Shown: positions 51,844 to 62,049, numbered from the stretch's first letter. The stretch is DNA of 64,000 nt from Acetobacter oryzifermentans (GCF_001628715.1 NZ_CP011120.1:1953501-2017500), one strand, 5' to 3'. The notes: generated from the sequence alone by a model not told the origin. Program-made: numbers and translations.

Positions 51844-53448
51844 ATGGATATTCATATGACCCAAAATATATCTTTATCCTTAAATTCATTACTTGAAAAA
51901 AATTCACAAACATCATCACAATCTAAAAAAACTCTCCAAATTCCATCGGAATCTTCTATTCTTGAAAGTACGCATGGAAGTGGTTTGGGCTCTGTAAACT
52001 GCCTTATTTTGCAAGGAAATGCCAAGGTTCAGAACTGTCGGCGTAAAGGTATTCATCCAACCCATTTAGCGCCACCATCCATGTTTTCAGCTACGGTGAG
52101 ACCAGAACATCTTACAGCTTTCCATAAAGCTTGTCGGGAAAAACAAGCAACCGTTATGGTTATGGGAGATAGTATATTTGCAACCGCAAGTGATATGGTT
52201 TGCCATACAGAGAATGCTACTTACGCATGGCTGGAAACACTCCAACAACAACTTCCACATGTAAGATTTACATTTATCAATGCGGCTGCGGGGGGACGAT
52301 CTTGGAAGGATATGAACTCACAAGCTACTCCAGCACCAGAATGGATAAATCCACCACCAAGCATGAATTGGAAAGAAGCTGTCCGACACTATCAGCCCGA
52401 TCTGCTTCTTCTGCATAGTGGCGGCAATGACGTTGGAAGCTTTAACCCCCTTGATGTGAAAGAATTAATCGCTTTCTTTTTAAGCGCCCCTAAACCACCA
52501 TCAATTATTTTAGGCTTAACGCATCATCCTTCCCAAGCATCCACCATTAATGGTTATGCGACACAAGAATATCAGGAAGGTCTGGACGGAATTATCAAGT
52601 GGTTGCGCACATATGCGCAACGAGAGGGATTTGGTTATCTGGATTTTCACCGTTGGCATAGCATGCGGCGTGATGGATTTGACCCCTGTGAACTCACTCT
52701 TACGCGTGTGCACCCCGAAGAAGGGTCCGGCCTCTCATCCTTTGGCTCTTACATTTCGGAAACTCCGCATAATAATTGGGATTTCCCTACCTGCGAAAAC
52801 AAACATCATATTGCTGCCAATAATTGTACAGATTTTGCGCTTGCATTCGAATTAGAAAAAAAGCCTGCTTTCCTTTCTCTCAATCTCAGTTCTGGATATT
52901 CCAGCGCATTTCATCCACCTTACTCTAATAAACTGCATGTCTTTTTTGACGATGACAGCGGTTGTATTGCTTATTCTTGGAGTGATGGCACACACCCGGA
53001 TGAAGATAAAAAGCGAATAACAAATATTCCTATTCCATCTTTCCCTGCTCTTTTTAATATTATGGTTAAGGGAAGCCGCCTTGTCTTTTCAATATGGGTG
53101 CCTCTTTCGCATACAAACTGGCAACCAGAACATCTCAACACCCTAGGCACAGGTTATCAATATGTTTGCGATGAAACTATAATTAGATTTGGAAGTCCCT
53201 TCACCCCTCGCCTAGAATGGGCTGGCTACAATAGATTGCGCATTTTTAATCTCTGCGTTGCCAATGCTTCTGTGGTGAGTGAAAATGCAGTCAGAAATAT
53301 GCCAGATCGCACAGATAATGATTTGTATGAACACACCTACGCAGCCGGAGGTTCTGGGCATTATCATATGAATGCTTATGGCGTGCGAGATATTCTTACC
53401 CCAGTATTTAGAGCGCAAAATTGGGGCGAAAATGGCTTTCCAACATAG
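51844..53448 (+). CDS. SGNH/GDSL-like hydrolase with inserted domain
   Basis: A 534-residue protein. VMVMGDSIFATASD near residue 105 is block I with the catalytic Ser. LLLLHSGGNDVGSF near 192 is block III with the G-G-N-D residues. A late GHYHMNAYGVRDILTPVF near 505 matches the His of block V. Between 290 and 490 is a beta-rich insert, so the hydrolase fold seems split. No signal peptide is seen. It could add or remove acyl groups on a surface polymer. Confidence 0.68.
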   Translation: MDIHMTQNISLSLNSLLEKNSQTSSQSKKTLQIPSESSILESTHGSGLGSVNCLILQGNAKVQNCRRKGIHPTHLAPPSMFSATVRPEHLTAFHKACREKQATVMVMGDSIFATASDMVCHTENATYAWLETLQQQLPHVRFTFINAAAGGRSWKDMNSQATPAPEWINPPPSMNWKEAVRHYQPDLLLLHSGGNDVGSFNPLDVKELIAFFLSAPKPPSIILGLTHHPSQASTINGYATQEYQEGLDGIIKWLRTYAQREGFGYLDFHRWHSMRRDGFDPCELTLTRVHPEEGSGLSSFGSYISETPHNNWDFPTCENKHHIAANNCTDFALAFELEKKPAFLSLNLSSGYSSAFHPPYSNKLHVFFDDDSGCIAYSWSDGTHPDEDKKRITNIPIPSFPALFNIMVKGSRLVFSIWVPLSHTNWQPEHLNTLGTGYQYVCDETIIRFGSPFTPRLEWAGYNRLRIFNLCVANASVVSENAVRNMPDRTDNDLYEHTYAAGGSGHYHMNAYGVRDILTPVFRAQNWGENGFPT

Positions 53449-53508
53449 CAATTTAAATATTCACTTCGAATAGTAAAAAATTCTTATTTTTTATAAAAGG
53501 ATACCATC

Positions 53509-55485
53509 ATGAATATCAAAAATTCTCTTATCTCTATGAGCGCTCTTTTATTTCCTTCTGTTGGATTTGCACAAACAGTCTCGCATTCCGTTTCAGAATA
53601 TTCAACAACGTCTATTGTGCCCTGTATATGGGTAAAAGATGCCACAGGCAGTGGATGGCAAATTGGTGATATAGCAACCGTTTATAATGATGGCTCTGTT
53701 ATAGAAATTACAAAAGTTAACAAAAACGGATCTATTGCAGATTTTATTGTAAAGAAATATGCAAAAAATCTCAAAAACTACCAGGGGAAGCAGTATTGGA
53801 GCCCTAATCCTCATGCTCAAAATGATGCAGATCCGCTCCATAAAGCAGCGTGTTTTCGTGTAAACACAACTTCTCTCAATGTCCTTTCTGCAGAAACGTC
53901 TCAAAGTATAATGACTGACGTAAAAACTTCTGCAAAACAAAAAAATATCCAAACACTATTTGATCTCGTCTTTTCCTCACCTTCTCCATATTTTTATTTA
54001 GATAAAACATTAAGCTATTCTTTTGAAAACGGCCCTCCCCTTACACTTCCCAATTATCTAGATAAATCAACAACGCCCTATACATCAGCATCTGCCGTCA
54101 TCAACATGATAGAGGCAGATACTTCCATGTTTCCTCAAGCCACGTTCTCAGGTCTTTCCTTTCCATACGCTGGAGACAGTTTTCCCACTCTAAGTGTTCC
54201 TCCGCGGGATTTACCAACTCTGACACTAGGCCGTATTGATCAAGGTCGTGTTGACAATACAGCACCTTCTTTCTCGATTAATTACGTAAATAATGATCCA
54301 GTTCATGGTAGAAATTCCATAGACCATATTAATAAACGTAATATTGATATTAATACGATTATTACCCCACAGGCGATTTCTTCAACGCGCAGCTTAAGCA
54401 ACTTTCTTGAAGATGATGGAATGCAAGGATACGGACAGCAAAACTATGCTTTCCAAAATGTTTTACACAAAAAAGGCTTGAGCTGGTCTTGGGCGACAGC
54501 TGAGGAACTAGATGAAACCCAAGGGCTCGATTATACTTACGGAGATCGCAATGCTCCATCATTCGGGCAGCTTTCAACTGTAGAATTTGTAGCAGAACAC
54601 AACTTAAATGCTGTTGGTTATGATTTGGCTGCCACGAGCTATGATGCACAAACAGCGCACCGCATCAATCAACTCGCATCCAATGGCCTTTGGGAACAAT
54701 ATGTGCCGTTCTGGAAACCAGATACCCCCTTCGCCCCTCACCAGATGATTCGTGTTGTAGATCCACGTTCCGGCATGCAACATCTATTTGTAAGTGACCA
54801 AGGCGGCACAAGTGGCGGGATTTTGCCTCGTTTTGAATTTACTGGAACACGCAAGATTAACGACGCATCGGTTAAATGGTTATACCTTGGTCCATTAAAA
54901 GCACAAATCGGCCTTGCCTTTTCAGCTTCATCTAATTGTCATATCCCTACATATCCTGAGAACTACAACGGAAATAAAGTACCTGCCTGCTCAGAAATTG
55001 GCGCCGCTTTTGCTGCTCCTGCACATATTTATAATACGGTTTTTGATGCTTCCGCTTCTGTATTCGTTCAACCCGGCATTCACTCATGGGCTCGAACTCA
55101 AGCAGACACTTATCTAGATTTGACCGCAGATAGTACTTCTTCTGGTCTTAATAAACACATTTTGGGCTATGACAGCAAAGAGCATGCCTTGCAATATCGT
55201 GTAAAAACAGAAGAAAATAATAAAACTCAAAATAATAATCCAATATTTTCTGTAAAAGACACTGGTGAATTAACTACTCAGTCTTTAACTACAAAACATG
55301 ATGCAAATATCAATGGCAAAGTCACCATTGGGGACACCCTTAAACTACCATCCAAGAGCAAAGAGGAAATAAAACAAATTACATCAGCAAAACCTGGAGA
55401 AATTATTTACGATACAACAGATGATGCCCCGGTAATTTACACAAAACACGGCTGGAAGATTATTCCATTAATAAGTCTGAAATAA
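53509..55485 (+). CDS. Large exported protein, unknown
   Basis: A 658-residue protein with an N-terminal signal peptide (NIKNSLISMSALLFPSVGFA, cut before QT). Residues 20-600 are rich in Ser, Thr, Asn and aromatic residues with no known motif. The last 70 residues (NINGKVTIGDTLKLPSK, then PGEIIYDTTDDAPVIYT) look like a small beta domain typical of fiber or surface ends. It is probably a secreted or outer-surface protein related to the glycan genes. It is not recognised. Confidence 0.6.
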   Translation: MNIKNSLISMSALLFPSVGFAQTVSHSVSEYSTTSIVPCIWVKDATGSGWQIGDIATVYNDGSVIEITKVNKNGSIADFIVKKYAKNLKNYQGKQYWSPNPHAQNDADPLHKAACFRVNTTSLNVLSAETSQSIMTDVKTSAKQKNIQTLFDLVFSSPSPYFYLDKTLSYSFENGPPLTLPNYLDKSTTPYTSASAVINMIEADTSMFPQATFSGLSFPYAGDSFPTLSVPPRDLPTLTLGRIDQGRVDNTAPSFSINYVNNDPVHGRNSIDHINKRNIDINTIITPQAISSTRSLSNFLEDDGMQGYGQQNYAFQNVLHKKGLSWSWATAEELDETQGLDYTYGDRNAPSFGQLSTVEFVAEHNLNAVGYDLAATSYDAQTAHRINQLASNGLWEQYVPFWKPDTPFAPHQMIRVVDPRSGMQHLFVSDQGGTSGGILPRFEFTGTRKINDASVKWLYLGPLKAQIGLAFSASSNCHIPTYPENYNGNKVPACSEIGAAFAAPAHIYNTVFDASASVFVQPGIHSWARTQADTYLDLTADSTSSGLNKHILGYDSKEHALQYRVKTEENNKTQNNNPIFSVKDTGELTTQSLTTKHDANINGKVTIGDTLKLPSKSKEEIKQITSAKPGEIIYDTTDDAPVIYTKHGWKIIPLISLK

Positions 55486-55691
55486 TACGATCCATGTTAT
55501 TAAAATATTAAATAATCTGCGTGACAATATCATGGGAGGTTACTTATGCTCTATCTTGCATACTTGGTATAGTACCTCCTTTATGATCAATACCCATCCT
55601 GCTTTTTAGTGTATAAATAGTGTTGTTTACAATTGCTGAAAACATTTTATAATCGAAAAAGGTAGAAATCTTTCCTTATAGAGAATCTTAT

Positions 55692-56837
55692 ATGCTTACT
55701 CCAATAAATGAAATTCTAACCATTGAACAATTAACCGGTCATTCTTGGGCTTGGGGGCCAGCCAACCATCCTGTGCAATCTACCACATTTGGATTTGCCC
55801 CAGATGGCCTTATTACAGGGTGGGAAAATCATCCCCAAGAAATAAGCTGGAAACTTGATAATGATGGCTTAAAAATATTTTCTGCGGAAGGCAAGTGTTC
55901 TTGGATATTTAATATAGCCGATAAATTAGGAGACGAAATTCGCCTATTTGGCAGTTGCCAGCAATCAGGCTTTCAATATCTGGTTTATCAGCTCATTGCG
56001 CCGTTGGCCCTTCCCAAAGCTAAGGAAGAAGGCATCCGCTTGGTTATCTGGGATCTAGATGACACCTTCTGGACCGGTACTTTGTCTGAAGGTGAAATTA
56101 CCCAAATTCCAGAAAACATTAATATTGTAAAAGAATTAAACCGCAGGGGGATTGTAAACGCCATCTGCTCTCGGAATGATTTTTCGGATGTAGAAAGCAA
56201 GTTAAAAGAACTTGGTGTTTGGGACGAATTTGTCTTCCCGCGCATTGAATGGGGGCCTAAAGGCCCGCTAATTAAGGACATTGTTGAGCAAATTCAGCTA
56301 CGTCCCGCCAGCGTTTTATTTATTGATGATAATGTCACAAACCTTAATGAAGCCCTGCACTTTGTTCCGAGCATTAACGTAGCTGAACCAACCATCATCC
56401 CTACCTTATTGGCAGACCCCAAGTTTAAAGGTAAGCCCGACCCAACTTGCAAACGCCTTCAACAGTATCGTGTGCTGGAAGCAAAGCAGAAAGATAAGTC
56501 TGCTATGGGTGGCGATAACATCAGCTTTTTGCGCGATAGTAATATCCGCATTAGTTTCCATACGGATATTGAACAGCAATTCCCGCGTATTCATGACCTT
56601 GTAAACCGCACAAATCAGCTGAATTTTACAAAAAAGCGCTGGCCGGAAGATATTGAAGAAGCGCGAAAAGTTTTTGAAGCTGAATTACAGGAAGAGTTCA
56701 ATAGCAACGTAGGTTACGTAAAAGTATCTGATGCTTATGGTAACTATGGAATTTGCGGTTTCTATTTCATTCAGCGTGATACTTGTAAGCACTTCCTGTT
56801 CTCATGCCGCACCATGAATATGGGCGTGGAGCAAGCT
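55692..56837 (+). pseudogene. FkbH-like gene, 5' part, interrupted by IS
   Basis: 382 codons of an FkbH-like protein. An N-terminal beta domain of about 110 residues is followed by an intact HAD IIIC motif, RLVIWDLDDTFWTG (Asp-121 and Asp-123), and FIDDNVTNLNEA. A GNAT-like region ends at MNMGVEQA. The frame then runs about 48 bases into the insertion element. It continues at 58145. The joined protein would have about 700 residues. Unlike the other FkbH copy, the nucleophile is present. Confidence 0.88.
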
Positions 56838-58140
56838 GGAGACCCGCAAAAACCGGGTAATTTCTGGCGAAGCGGGCTGGCTTGATGACGTTGAGGTGTT
56901 GCGGGGCGCACCAAGGGTATCGTTCGGACCGATTTCCACGATGCCCGGAGTTGATTCCGCCGGTTTTGCCGACTTGCAGACAGAGTCAGCCTGCGGTTTC
57001 TAGACGCTCGTGGAAGATCAGCCGATTAAAGTTGTAGGCCAGGTTGCAAAGGGTCAGTTTCGCCTCAGCGCGGGCGAGGCCGATGGTGCGGATGAACAGG
57101 TTGAACCGGTTCTTCTGATGCGCGAAGACATGCTCAACATGCGCACGGATCGAGGATTTGGCGGCATTGGCCCTCGCGGTTGCCTTCGACATCGGCTTGC
57201 CCATGGGTTTGCGCCGATGAATACGGGACGTGAGCATCTGGTCCGACAGCCACTTCTCGTTGCGCCTGGATCGATAGGCACTGTCTGCCCAGACCTCTGA
57301 ACTGGTATTGTCCGTGCTGACGACCTGCCGGAGAAGACGTCCGTCCGGCGTTGACGCCGAAGTCACCGCCATGCCCCGGATGAAGCCGAAGCGTCGGTCG
57401 ATGCTGATGTGGGATTTGTAGCCGAAGACCGGCAGGGCGATCATGGGGAGTGGCGTCCCATCTGCCCGATACCGGACTTTTCCGCCGACCTTGATGGTCC
57501 AGCGCGCGTCGGTATCCTTCTGTGCTGCCTTGTTCGGCTCGTCCGGCCAAATGTCTCTGGCGCTCTTGCCCGACTTTATCGCTTCGCGTTCGCCCTCGGT
57601 GTTCCGCTGTCTTGGCGCAGGCACCAGCGAGGCGTCCACGATCTGCCCGGACATTGGAATGTAGCCCTTGTTCTGGAGTTGCCAGTCAAAGGCCTTCATC
57701 ACCCGCCTGAGCGTTCCCGTCTCGGTCAGGCGATTGCGAAAATGCCGGATCGTGTTCTCGTCCGGCGTTCGATCCCCAAGCGACAGCCCCAGAAAGCGCA
57801 GCCAACTCAGCCGATCGCGGATCATGAACTCCATCCGGGCGTCTGACAGATTATGCTGCGCCTGCAGGATCAGGGCCTTGAACATCATCACCGGATCGAA
57901 TGGTGGGCGGCCGCCTTTGCGACCATCGCCATACCCAAGCCCTTCGACCAGCCACGCCCGGAAATACTCGAAATCCACCGTCTCCTGCAAAACCTCAAGC
58001 GGATCGCCCTCTTTGCTCAATGCATTAAGGTGATCGCTCAAACTGAACAGGGACTTGGGATCCATAGCAGGCCTCCGTGATCGCGTAACTTCAATGAATC
58101 ACCATAGCCGTCCAAATGCTACCAGTTTTTGCGGGTCTCC
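56838..58140. mobile_element. IS5-family insertion element
   Basis: A 1,303-bp element with ends GGAGACCCGCAAAAAC, inverted at the right end, and AGCT on both sides (56834-56837 and 58141-58144) as the target duplication. It encodes one transposase on the minus strand. It splits an FkbH-like gene; removing it with one AGCT joins the two parts in frame. AGCT is its own inverse, so the exact terminal base cannot be separated from the target copy. Confidence 0.93.
56986..58065 (-). CDS. IS5-family transposase
   Basis: A 359-residue DDE transposase. It starts DPKSLFSLSDHLNALSKEGD, has the helical N-terminal region (GRPPFDPVMMFKALILQAQH), and the DDE acid residues in VDASLVPAPRQRN, VWADSAYRSR and a C-terminal helix with AHVEHVFAHQKNRFN (Glu). 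It mobilises the surrounding element. No frameshift or stop breaks the gene, so the element may be active. Confidence 0.95.
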   Translation of the reverse strand: MDPKSLFSLSDHLNALSKEGDPLEVLQETVDFEYFRAWLVEGLGYGDGRKGGRPPFDPVMMFKALILQAQHNLSDARMEFMIRDRLSWLRFLGLSLGDRTPDENTIRHFRNRLTETGTLRRVMKAFDWQLQNKGYIPMSGQIVDASLVPAPRQRNTEGEREAIKSGKSARDIWPDEPNKAAQKDTDARWTIKVGGKVRYRADGTPLPMIALPVFGYKSHISIDRRFGFIRGMAVTSASTPDGRLLRQVVSTDNTSSEVWADSAYRSRRNEKWLSDQMLTSRIHRRKPMGKPMSKATARANAAKSSIRAHVEHVFAHQKNRFNLFIRTIGLARAEAKLTLCNLAYNFNRLIFHERLETAG

Positions 58141-58144
58141 AGCT

Positions 58145-59101
58145 GTATGGCAAAAACTTGGACGCAAACATATTGATATCCAAGGTAAAGTAGCTAGCCG
58201 CCTAGATATGCCTCTGGTTGATTGGGTAAGCTTTGTACCTGATATTGACAATGCAGATAACAGTATAGCTGGCGCAGCATCGCGGCCTACAGTGTGTTTG
58301 CGTGGCGCTTGTGATATGATGATGACAGCGCACTTCCTGCGGACAGATGTAGAAACCAAAGAAGAATTCAATTACCCGTATGAAGGCTGGGAAATTGCGA
58401 CGACCCTACGTTCTGCGCTTGTCAATGAAGCACTGGAACGTCCGATCAACCGCCAAATTATTGCGGCACTTCCTGGTATTCCTGAAAATAGGTTTGCCAC
58501 TGCCGCTTGGGATGAAACGGCGGATGTTTATGTATTTACATTTGGCCAAGAAACTTTTCATGGGCTCTACCGTTCTAAAACCACAGGCATGACTATCCCT
58601 ATGGGAACTTACGCGCTCCCATATTACTTGCCCGGCGGCCCGTTTGAGAAGTTCGATTACACCACCGTTCCTTATGAGGAAATTCAGGACAAACTTCCCA
58701 ACACGACCAGGGACCAGTGGAACTTTTTTAGATCAGAATTTTCATTTGTTGGTGGCTTTAACAAAGATATCTTTGTTAAAGACTTGAGAACTCTATTCAG
58801 CCGCCTAAAACGTGCTGGAAAGACCATTATCATTGTTGGCCTAAACAGCCGAGTGGGACGAGACTTGGGTATTCTTTCTGCTTTTGGTCAGATTAACGAA
58901 CTGACACTACCTGTGGCCCGCGAATTTGGGGTTGATTTCCTGGATGCGCATCAATTTGTGAAATCTGAAAATGATCTGGCAAAAGACGGAAGTTTTGGCG
59001 GTTCTCATTATGAGCGCCGAGTATATAAACAAATATCTGATGCCATTTTGAGTATTGTGCACGACAAAATCAAAAATATGAAAACCATTTCCTCTTACTA
59101 A
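58145..59101 (+). pseudogene. FkbH-like gene, 3' part
   Basis: 318 codons in frame with the 5' part once the insertion and one target copy are removed, starting VWQKLGRKHIDIQGKVASRL. The domain begins after about 60 residues with VCLRGACDMMMTAHFLRTDV, like the first block of the SGNH-type DUF6270/WcbI group. It contains a YVFTFGQETFHGLYR segment and ends HDKIKNMKTISS. The intact protein therefore joined FkbH activity to a hydrolase- or acyltransferase-like domain. Confidence 0.82.
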
Positions 59102-59111
59102 GTAAACACAA

Positions 59112-59150
59112 CACTCCTTGCCTGATGATTATTACTTCAGGCAAGAAGTG
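59112..59150 (+). terminator. Terminator after the FkbH-like gene
   Basis: CACT, one mismatch, CTTGCCTGA, 11-base loop, TCAGGCAAG, AGTG, then a T-rich run. It closes the island at its right side. Confidence 0.8.
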
Positions 59151-59194
59151 CTTTGTATTTATAAATACTATTTAAAATATATTCCTTCAGCTTA

Positions 59195-59640
59195 GGACTG
59201 ATAGCCTGAACATGACGCTGAGGCATTTGCCGTAGCGTCTTACGATGCGTCTCCAGCCCTACAATCTGCCGAACATAGTCTCAATACAATTTCGACGTTT
59301 GTATTTTTGCTTGTCGTATCTGCGGTTCAGCTATCCATGCTGAAAGCACCGTCCATCATCCGCACAAAAATCCTCATGGCTCCGCAATGCTGCCAGCAGT
59401 TGCAGAGTGTTTTGTGTGGCCCATATTCTCGTAATGCATCCCGCCAGCGCAGACCATTCCGATTGGCAAAATGATACCACTCAGCACGCGCGACCTGCCG
59501 TGGCTCTTTGACACAAAGAAGCGCAGAGATCCGCCTATTTGTCCGTCCGCCCGTAAAGGTCGCTCATCCTTCAACCTCCCACAAAGCCTGAAACAGCTTT
59601 GCCTACTCAAAATATCAATGGGTTCTGAGCCGACGTAATA
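59195..59640 (-). mobile_element. Decayed IS5-type element
   Basis: No intact frame remains. Translating minus-strand segments still shows transposase pieces: NGLRWRDALREYGPHKTL from the N-terminal part and KRRNCIETMFGRL, then a stop, then GWRRIVRRYGK, from the C-terminal part. The region between these pieces is missing. These match the IS427-like branch of IS5, different from the element at 56838. Its borders are approximate. Confidence 0.7.
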
Positions 59641-59815
59641 CATGGCTGTCCAACAGGATATTCAAAACTTACGATGATATTGTTGATATCTGCTGTCATG
59701 CTGGAACCAACTCATCAAGCGGCCAAGGCGTATTCTATCACTCAGCTTACATAACTAGGCCCATGGGACATAGTTAAAGACAGAATTATTATAATCTGCC
59801 TTACCCTAATTTTAA

Positions 59816-59842
59816 TCCGGTAAAAATCTATCCGGTAAAAAT
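59816..59842. promoter_or_regulatory. Direct repeat upstream of amtB
   Basis: TCCGGTAAAAAT occurs at 59816-59827 and 59831-59842, about 100 bases before the amtB start, in an AT-rich stretch. A regulator-binding role is possible; no promoter is clear. Confidence 0.4.
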
Positions 59843-59939
59843 GAATCTACCTTGAATATTGTTCCGGATAAGATATGATTAAATTCTTACGTTAACCAAA
59901 CATAGCGCCAAAACAATATATCTGGAGACTGTCATCAAC

Positions 59940-61340
59940 ATGCCGGGGCAATATGTCACTATGACAGCAAAAAAACACATAAACCCATTGGCCAAAATGG
60001 TCACTCTTATTGGGGGCGGTATCCTCTTCCACGTTGGTGCTACATCCAGTTACGCGGCAGATACCCTTCCCTCTATCGACACCGGTGATACAGCATGGAT
60101 GTTGGTCAGCACCGCCCTTGTGCTGATGATGACAATCCCTGGTCTGGCCCTGTTTTATGCGGGCATGGTGCGTAAGAAAAACGTGCTGGCAACGCTTATG
60201 CAATCCTTTGCTCTGTGCTGCATTATCTCCATTGTGTGGATGGTAGCTGGATACTCCCTTGCCTTCACTACAGGCACCCCTTGGATTGGCGGCTTTGGCC
60301 GCATGTTTCTGAATGGCATTGGCGCCAACATTCACAACGGCGCGGATATTGGTTTCACGCTTGGCGCAGATTCTCCCAACGCCACAACCATGACCATTCC
60401 TGAGAGCATCTTCATGATGTTCCAGATGACATTCGCCATCATCACCCCGGCCCTGATCTCTGGTGCATATGCTGAACGCATGAAGTTCAGCGCCATGTGC
60501 GTGTTCTCCATCATCTGGTCTCTGATTGTATATGCTCCTATCGCGCATTGGGTCTGGAGCCCTATTGGTTGGCTGGGTGGCCTTGGCACGGCAGATTTCG
60601 CTGGTGGTACAGTCGTGCATATCAATGCGGGTGTTGCCGGTTTGGTGTGTGCTCTGGTGCTTGGCCGCCGTAAAGGTTACGGGCAGGATGATCTCTCCCC
60701 CTTCAACCTGACATATGCCGTTATTGGCGCTTCTCTACTGTGGGTTGGTTGGTTTGGCTTCAACGCTGGTTCTGCTGTGGGCGCTAATGGGCGCGCAGGT
60801 ATGGCCATGGCTGCCACCCAGATTGCTGCTGCTGGTGCTGGTGTCTCCTGGATGTTGGTTGAATGGCTGCGCTCCGGCAAACCCACTGTACTGGGTGTCA
60901 TTTCTGGTGCTGTAGGTGGTCTGGTGGCTATTACGCCGGCTGCTGGCTTTGTTCTGCCGGGTAGCGCCCTGATTATCGGTCTGATTACTGGCGTTGTCTG
61001 CTACTGGGGCGCCACATCCCTGAAGCACATGATGGGATATGACGATAGCTTGGATGCCTTTGGCGTGCATGGTGTAGGCGGTATTGTTGGCGCCCTGCTA
61101 ACTGGCCTGTTCGCTTATGGCCCGCTTTCTGCAACGGATTCAAATCCCTCCGGCATTACGGGTTCTGTGCATCAGCTTATTGTTCAGTCAGAAGCTGTGC
61201 TCGTCACCATTGTATGGTGTGCGGTTGTGTCCTTCATCATCCTAAAAGTGGTTGATCTGGTTATCGGCCTACGCGTTACACCGGATGAAGAACTGGAAGG
61301 TCTGGATATGTCCCTGCATGGAGAACGCATTAACGACTGA
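59940..61340 (+). CDS. amtB: Ammonium transporter
   Basis: A 466-residue Amt family channel. An N-terminal signal-like helix ends before ADTLPSIDTGD. About 11 membrane helices follow. Signature segments are GLALFYAGMVRKKNVLATLM, APIAHWVWSPIGWLG, VGWFGFNAGSAVGANGR and the conserved FGVHGVGGIVGALLTGLFAY with His. No glnK/glnB gene adjoins, which is unusual for the family. The start may be ATG at 59961. Confidence 0.95.
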   Translation: MPGQYVTMTAKKHINPLAKMVTLIGGGILFHVGATSSYAADTLPSIDTGDTAWMLVSTALVLMMTIPGLALFYAGMVRKKNVLATLMQSFALCCIISIVWMVAGYSLAFTTGTPWIGGFGRMFLNGIGANIHNGADIGFTLGADSPNATTMTIPESIFMMFQMTFAIITPALISGAYAERMKFSAMCVFSIIWSLIVYAPIAHWVWSPIGWLGGLGTADFAGGTVVHINAGVAGLVCALVLGRRKGYGQDDLSPFNLTYAVIGASLLWVGWFGFNAGSAVGANGRAGMAMAATQIAAAGAGVSWMLVEWLRSGKPTVLGVISGAVGGLVAITPAAGFVLPGSALIIGLITGVVCYWGATSLKHMMGYDDSLDAFGVHGVGGIVGALLTGLFAYGPLSATDSNPSGITGSVHQLIVQSEAVLVTIVWCAVVSFIILKVVDLVIGLRVTPDEELEGLDMSLHGERIND

Positions 61341-61381
61341 TCCTTCTGCAAGCACACTTTAATTCTAGCTTTTATACAAAG

Positions 61382-61412
61382 CCCTCTCCCAACTATTCGG
61401 GAGGGGGGTTTT
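61382..61412 (+). terminator. Terminator after amtB
   Basis: CCCTCTCCC, 8-base loop, GGGAGGGGG, then TTTTTGTTTTT. Strong GC-rich hairpin. Confidence 0.92.
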
Positions 61413-61538
61413 TGTTTTTCTCATAAAAATATCATCACCCATTCATTTCAACGCCACAGTTTGCGATAATATTTTTTGGGAATAAAAAACGGCATCGGGT
61501 CGTTTTTTGATTCGTCCCTTTGCATGAGGTTTTATTTT

Positions 61539-62003
61539 ATGAACTTTTCTGCACGTACTGGCTTGGCTGCGTTACTACTTGGTTGCGCAACTGCTCTTTC
61601 CGCTCCTAGCGCCCATGCACTGACGGCTAAGGAATGCCACGCAAAATTCAAAGAAGCCAAAGCGGAAAACACGCTTAACGGCCAGACATTTAAAGCATTT
61701 AAGGCTGCCAACTGTGATGCCACCACGGCAGAGGCTGCTCCAGCTGCAGCCAACAAACCGGCAGAAACCACACCAGAAGCTACCAAACCGGCTGCGCCTA
61801 CTGCTGTAAGTGCTTCTGGTGCAACCTTCCCTTCTGCGGTCGATCCTCAGTATTCCAAGCTCAGCGCGGGTAAGGCCCGTATGAAAACCTGCCTGGATCA
61901 GTACCACACCAACAAATCCAGCAATGCCAATGGCAACATGAAATGGATTCAAAAAGGTGGCGGCTATTACAGCGAATGCAACAAGCGCCTGAAAGGCGAA
62001 TAA
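61539..62003 (+). CDS. Small secreted protein with two-part Cys pattern
   Basis: A 154-residue protein with a signal peptide (NFSARTGLAALLLGCATALS, cut after HA). Residue blocks ALTAKECHAKFKEAKAENTL and KMKTCLDQYHTNK-like repeat a C-x-x-x-(F/Y) pattern, joined by an Ala/Pro/Thr-rich linker (about 65-110). The start at 61539 fits the signal peptide. Similar proteins occur widely in Acetobacteraceae and are uncharacterised as far as I know. Confidence 0.7.
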   Translation: MNFSARTGLAALLLGCATALSAPSAHALTAKECHAKFKEAKAENTLNGQTFKAFKAANCDATTAEAAPAAANKPAETTPEATKPAAPTAVSASGATFPSAVDPQYSKLSAGKARMKTCLDQYHTNKSSNANGNMKWIQKGGGYYSECNKRLKGE

Positions 62004-62014
62004 TCTAAAAGTTT

Positions 62015-62049
62015 GAGGCAGGAGAAATCATCTTCTGCCTCTCTTTTTT
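62015..62049 (+). terminator. Terminator after the secreted protein gene
   Basis: GAGGCAGGAGA, 5-base loop, TCTTCTGCCTC with one mismatch, then CTTTTTTAT. It lies 4 bases before the end of the convergent protease gene. Confidence 0.85.
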
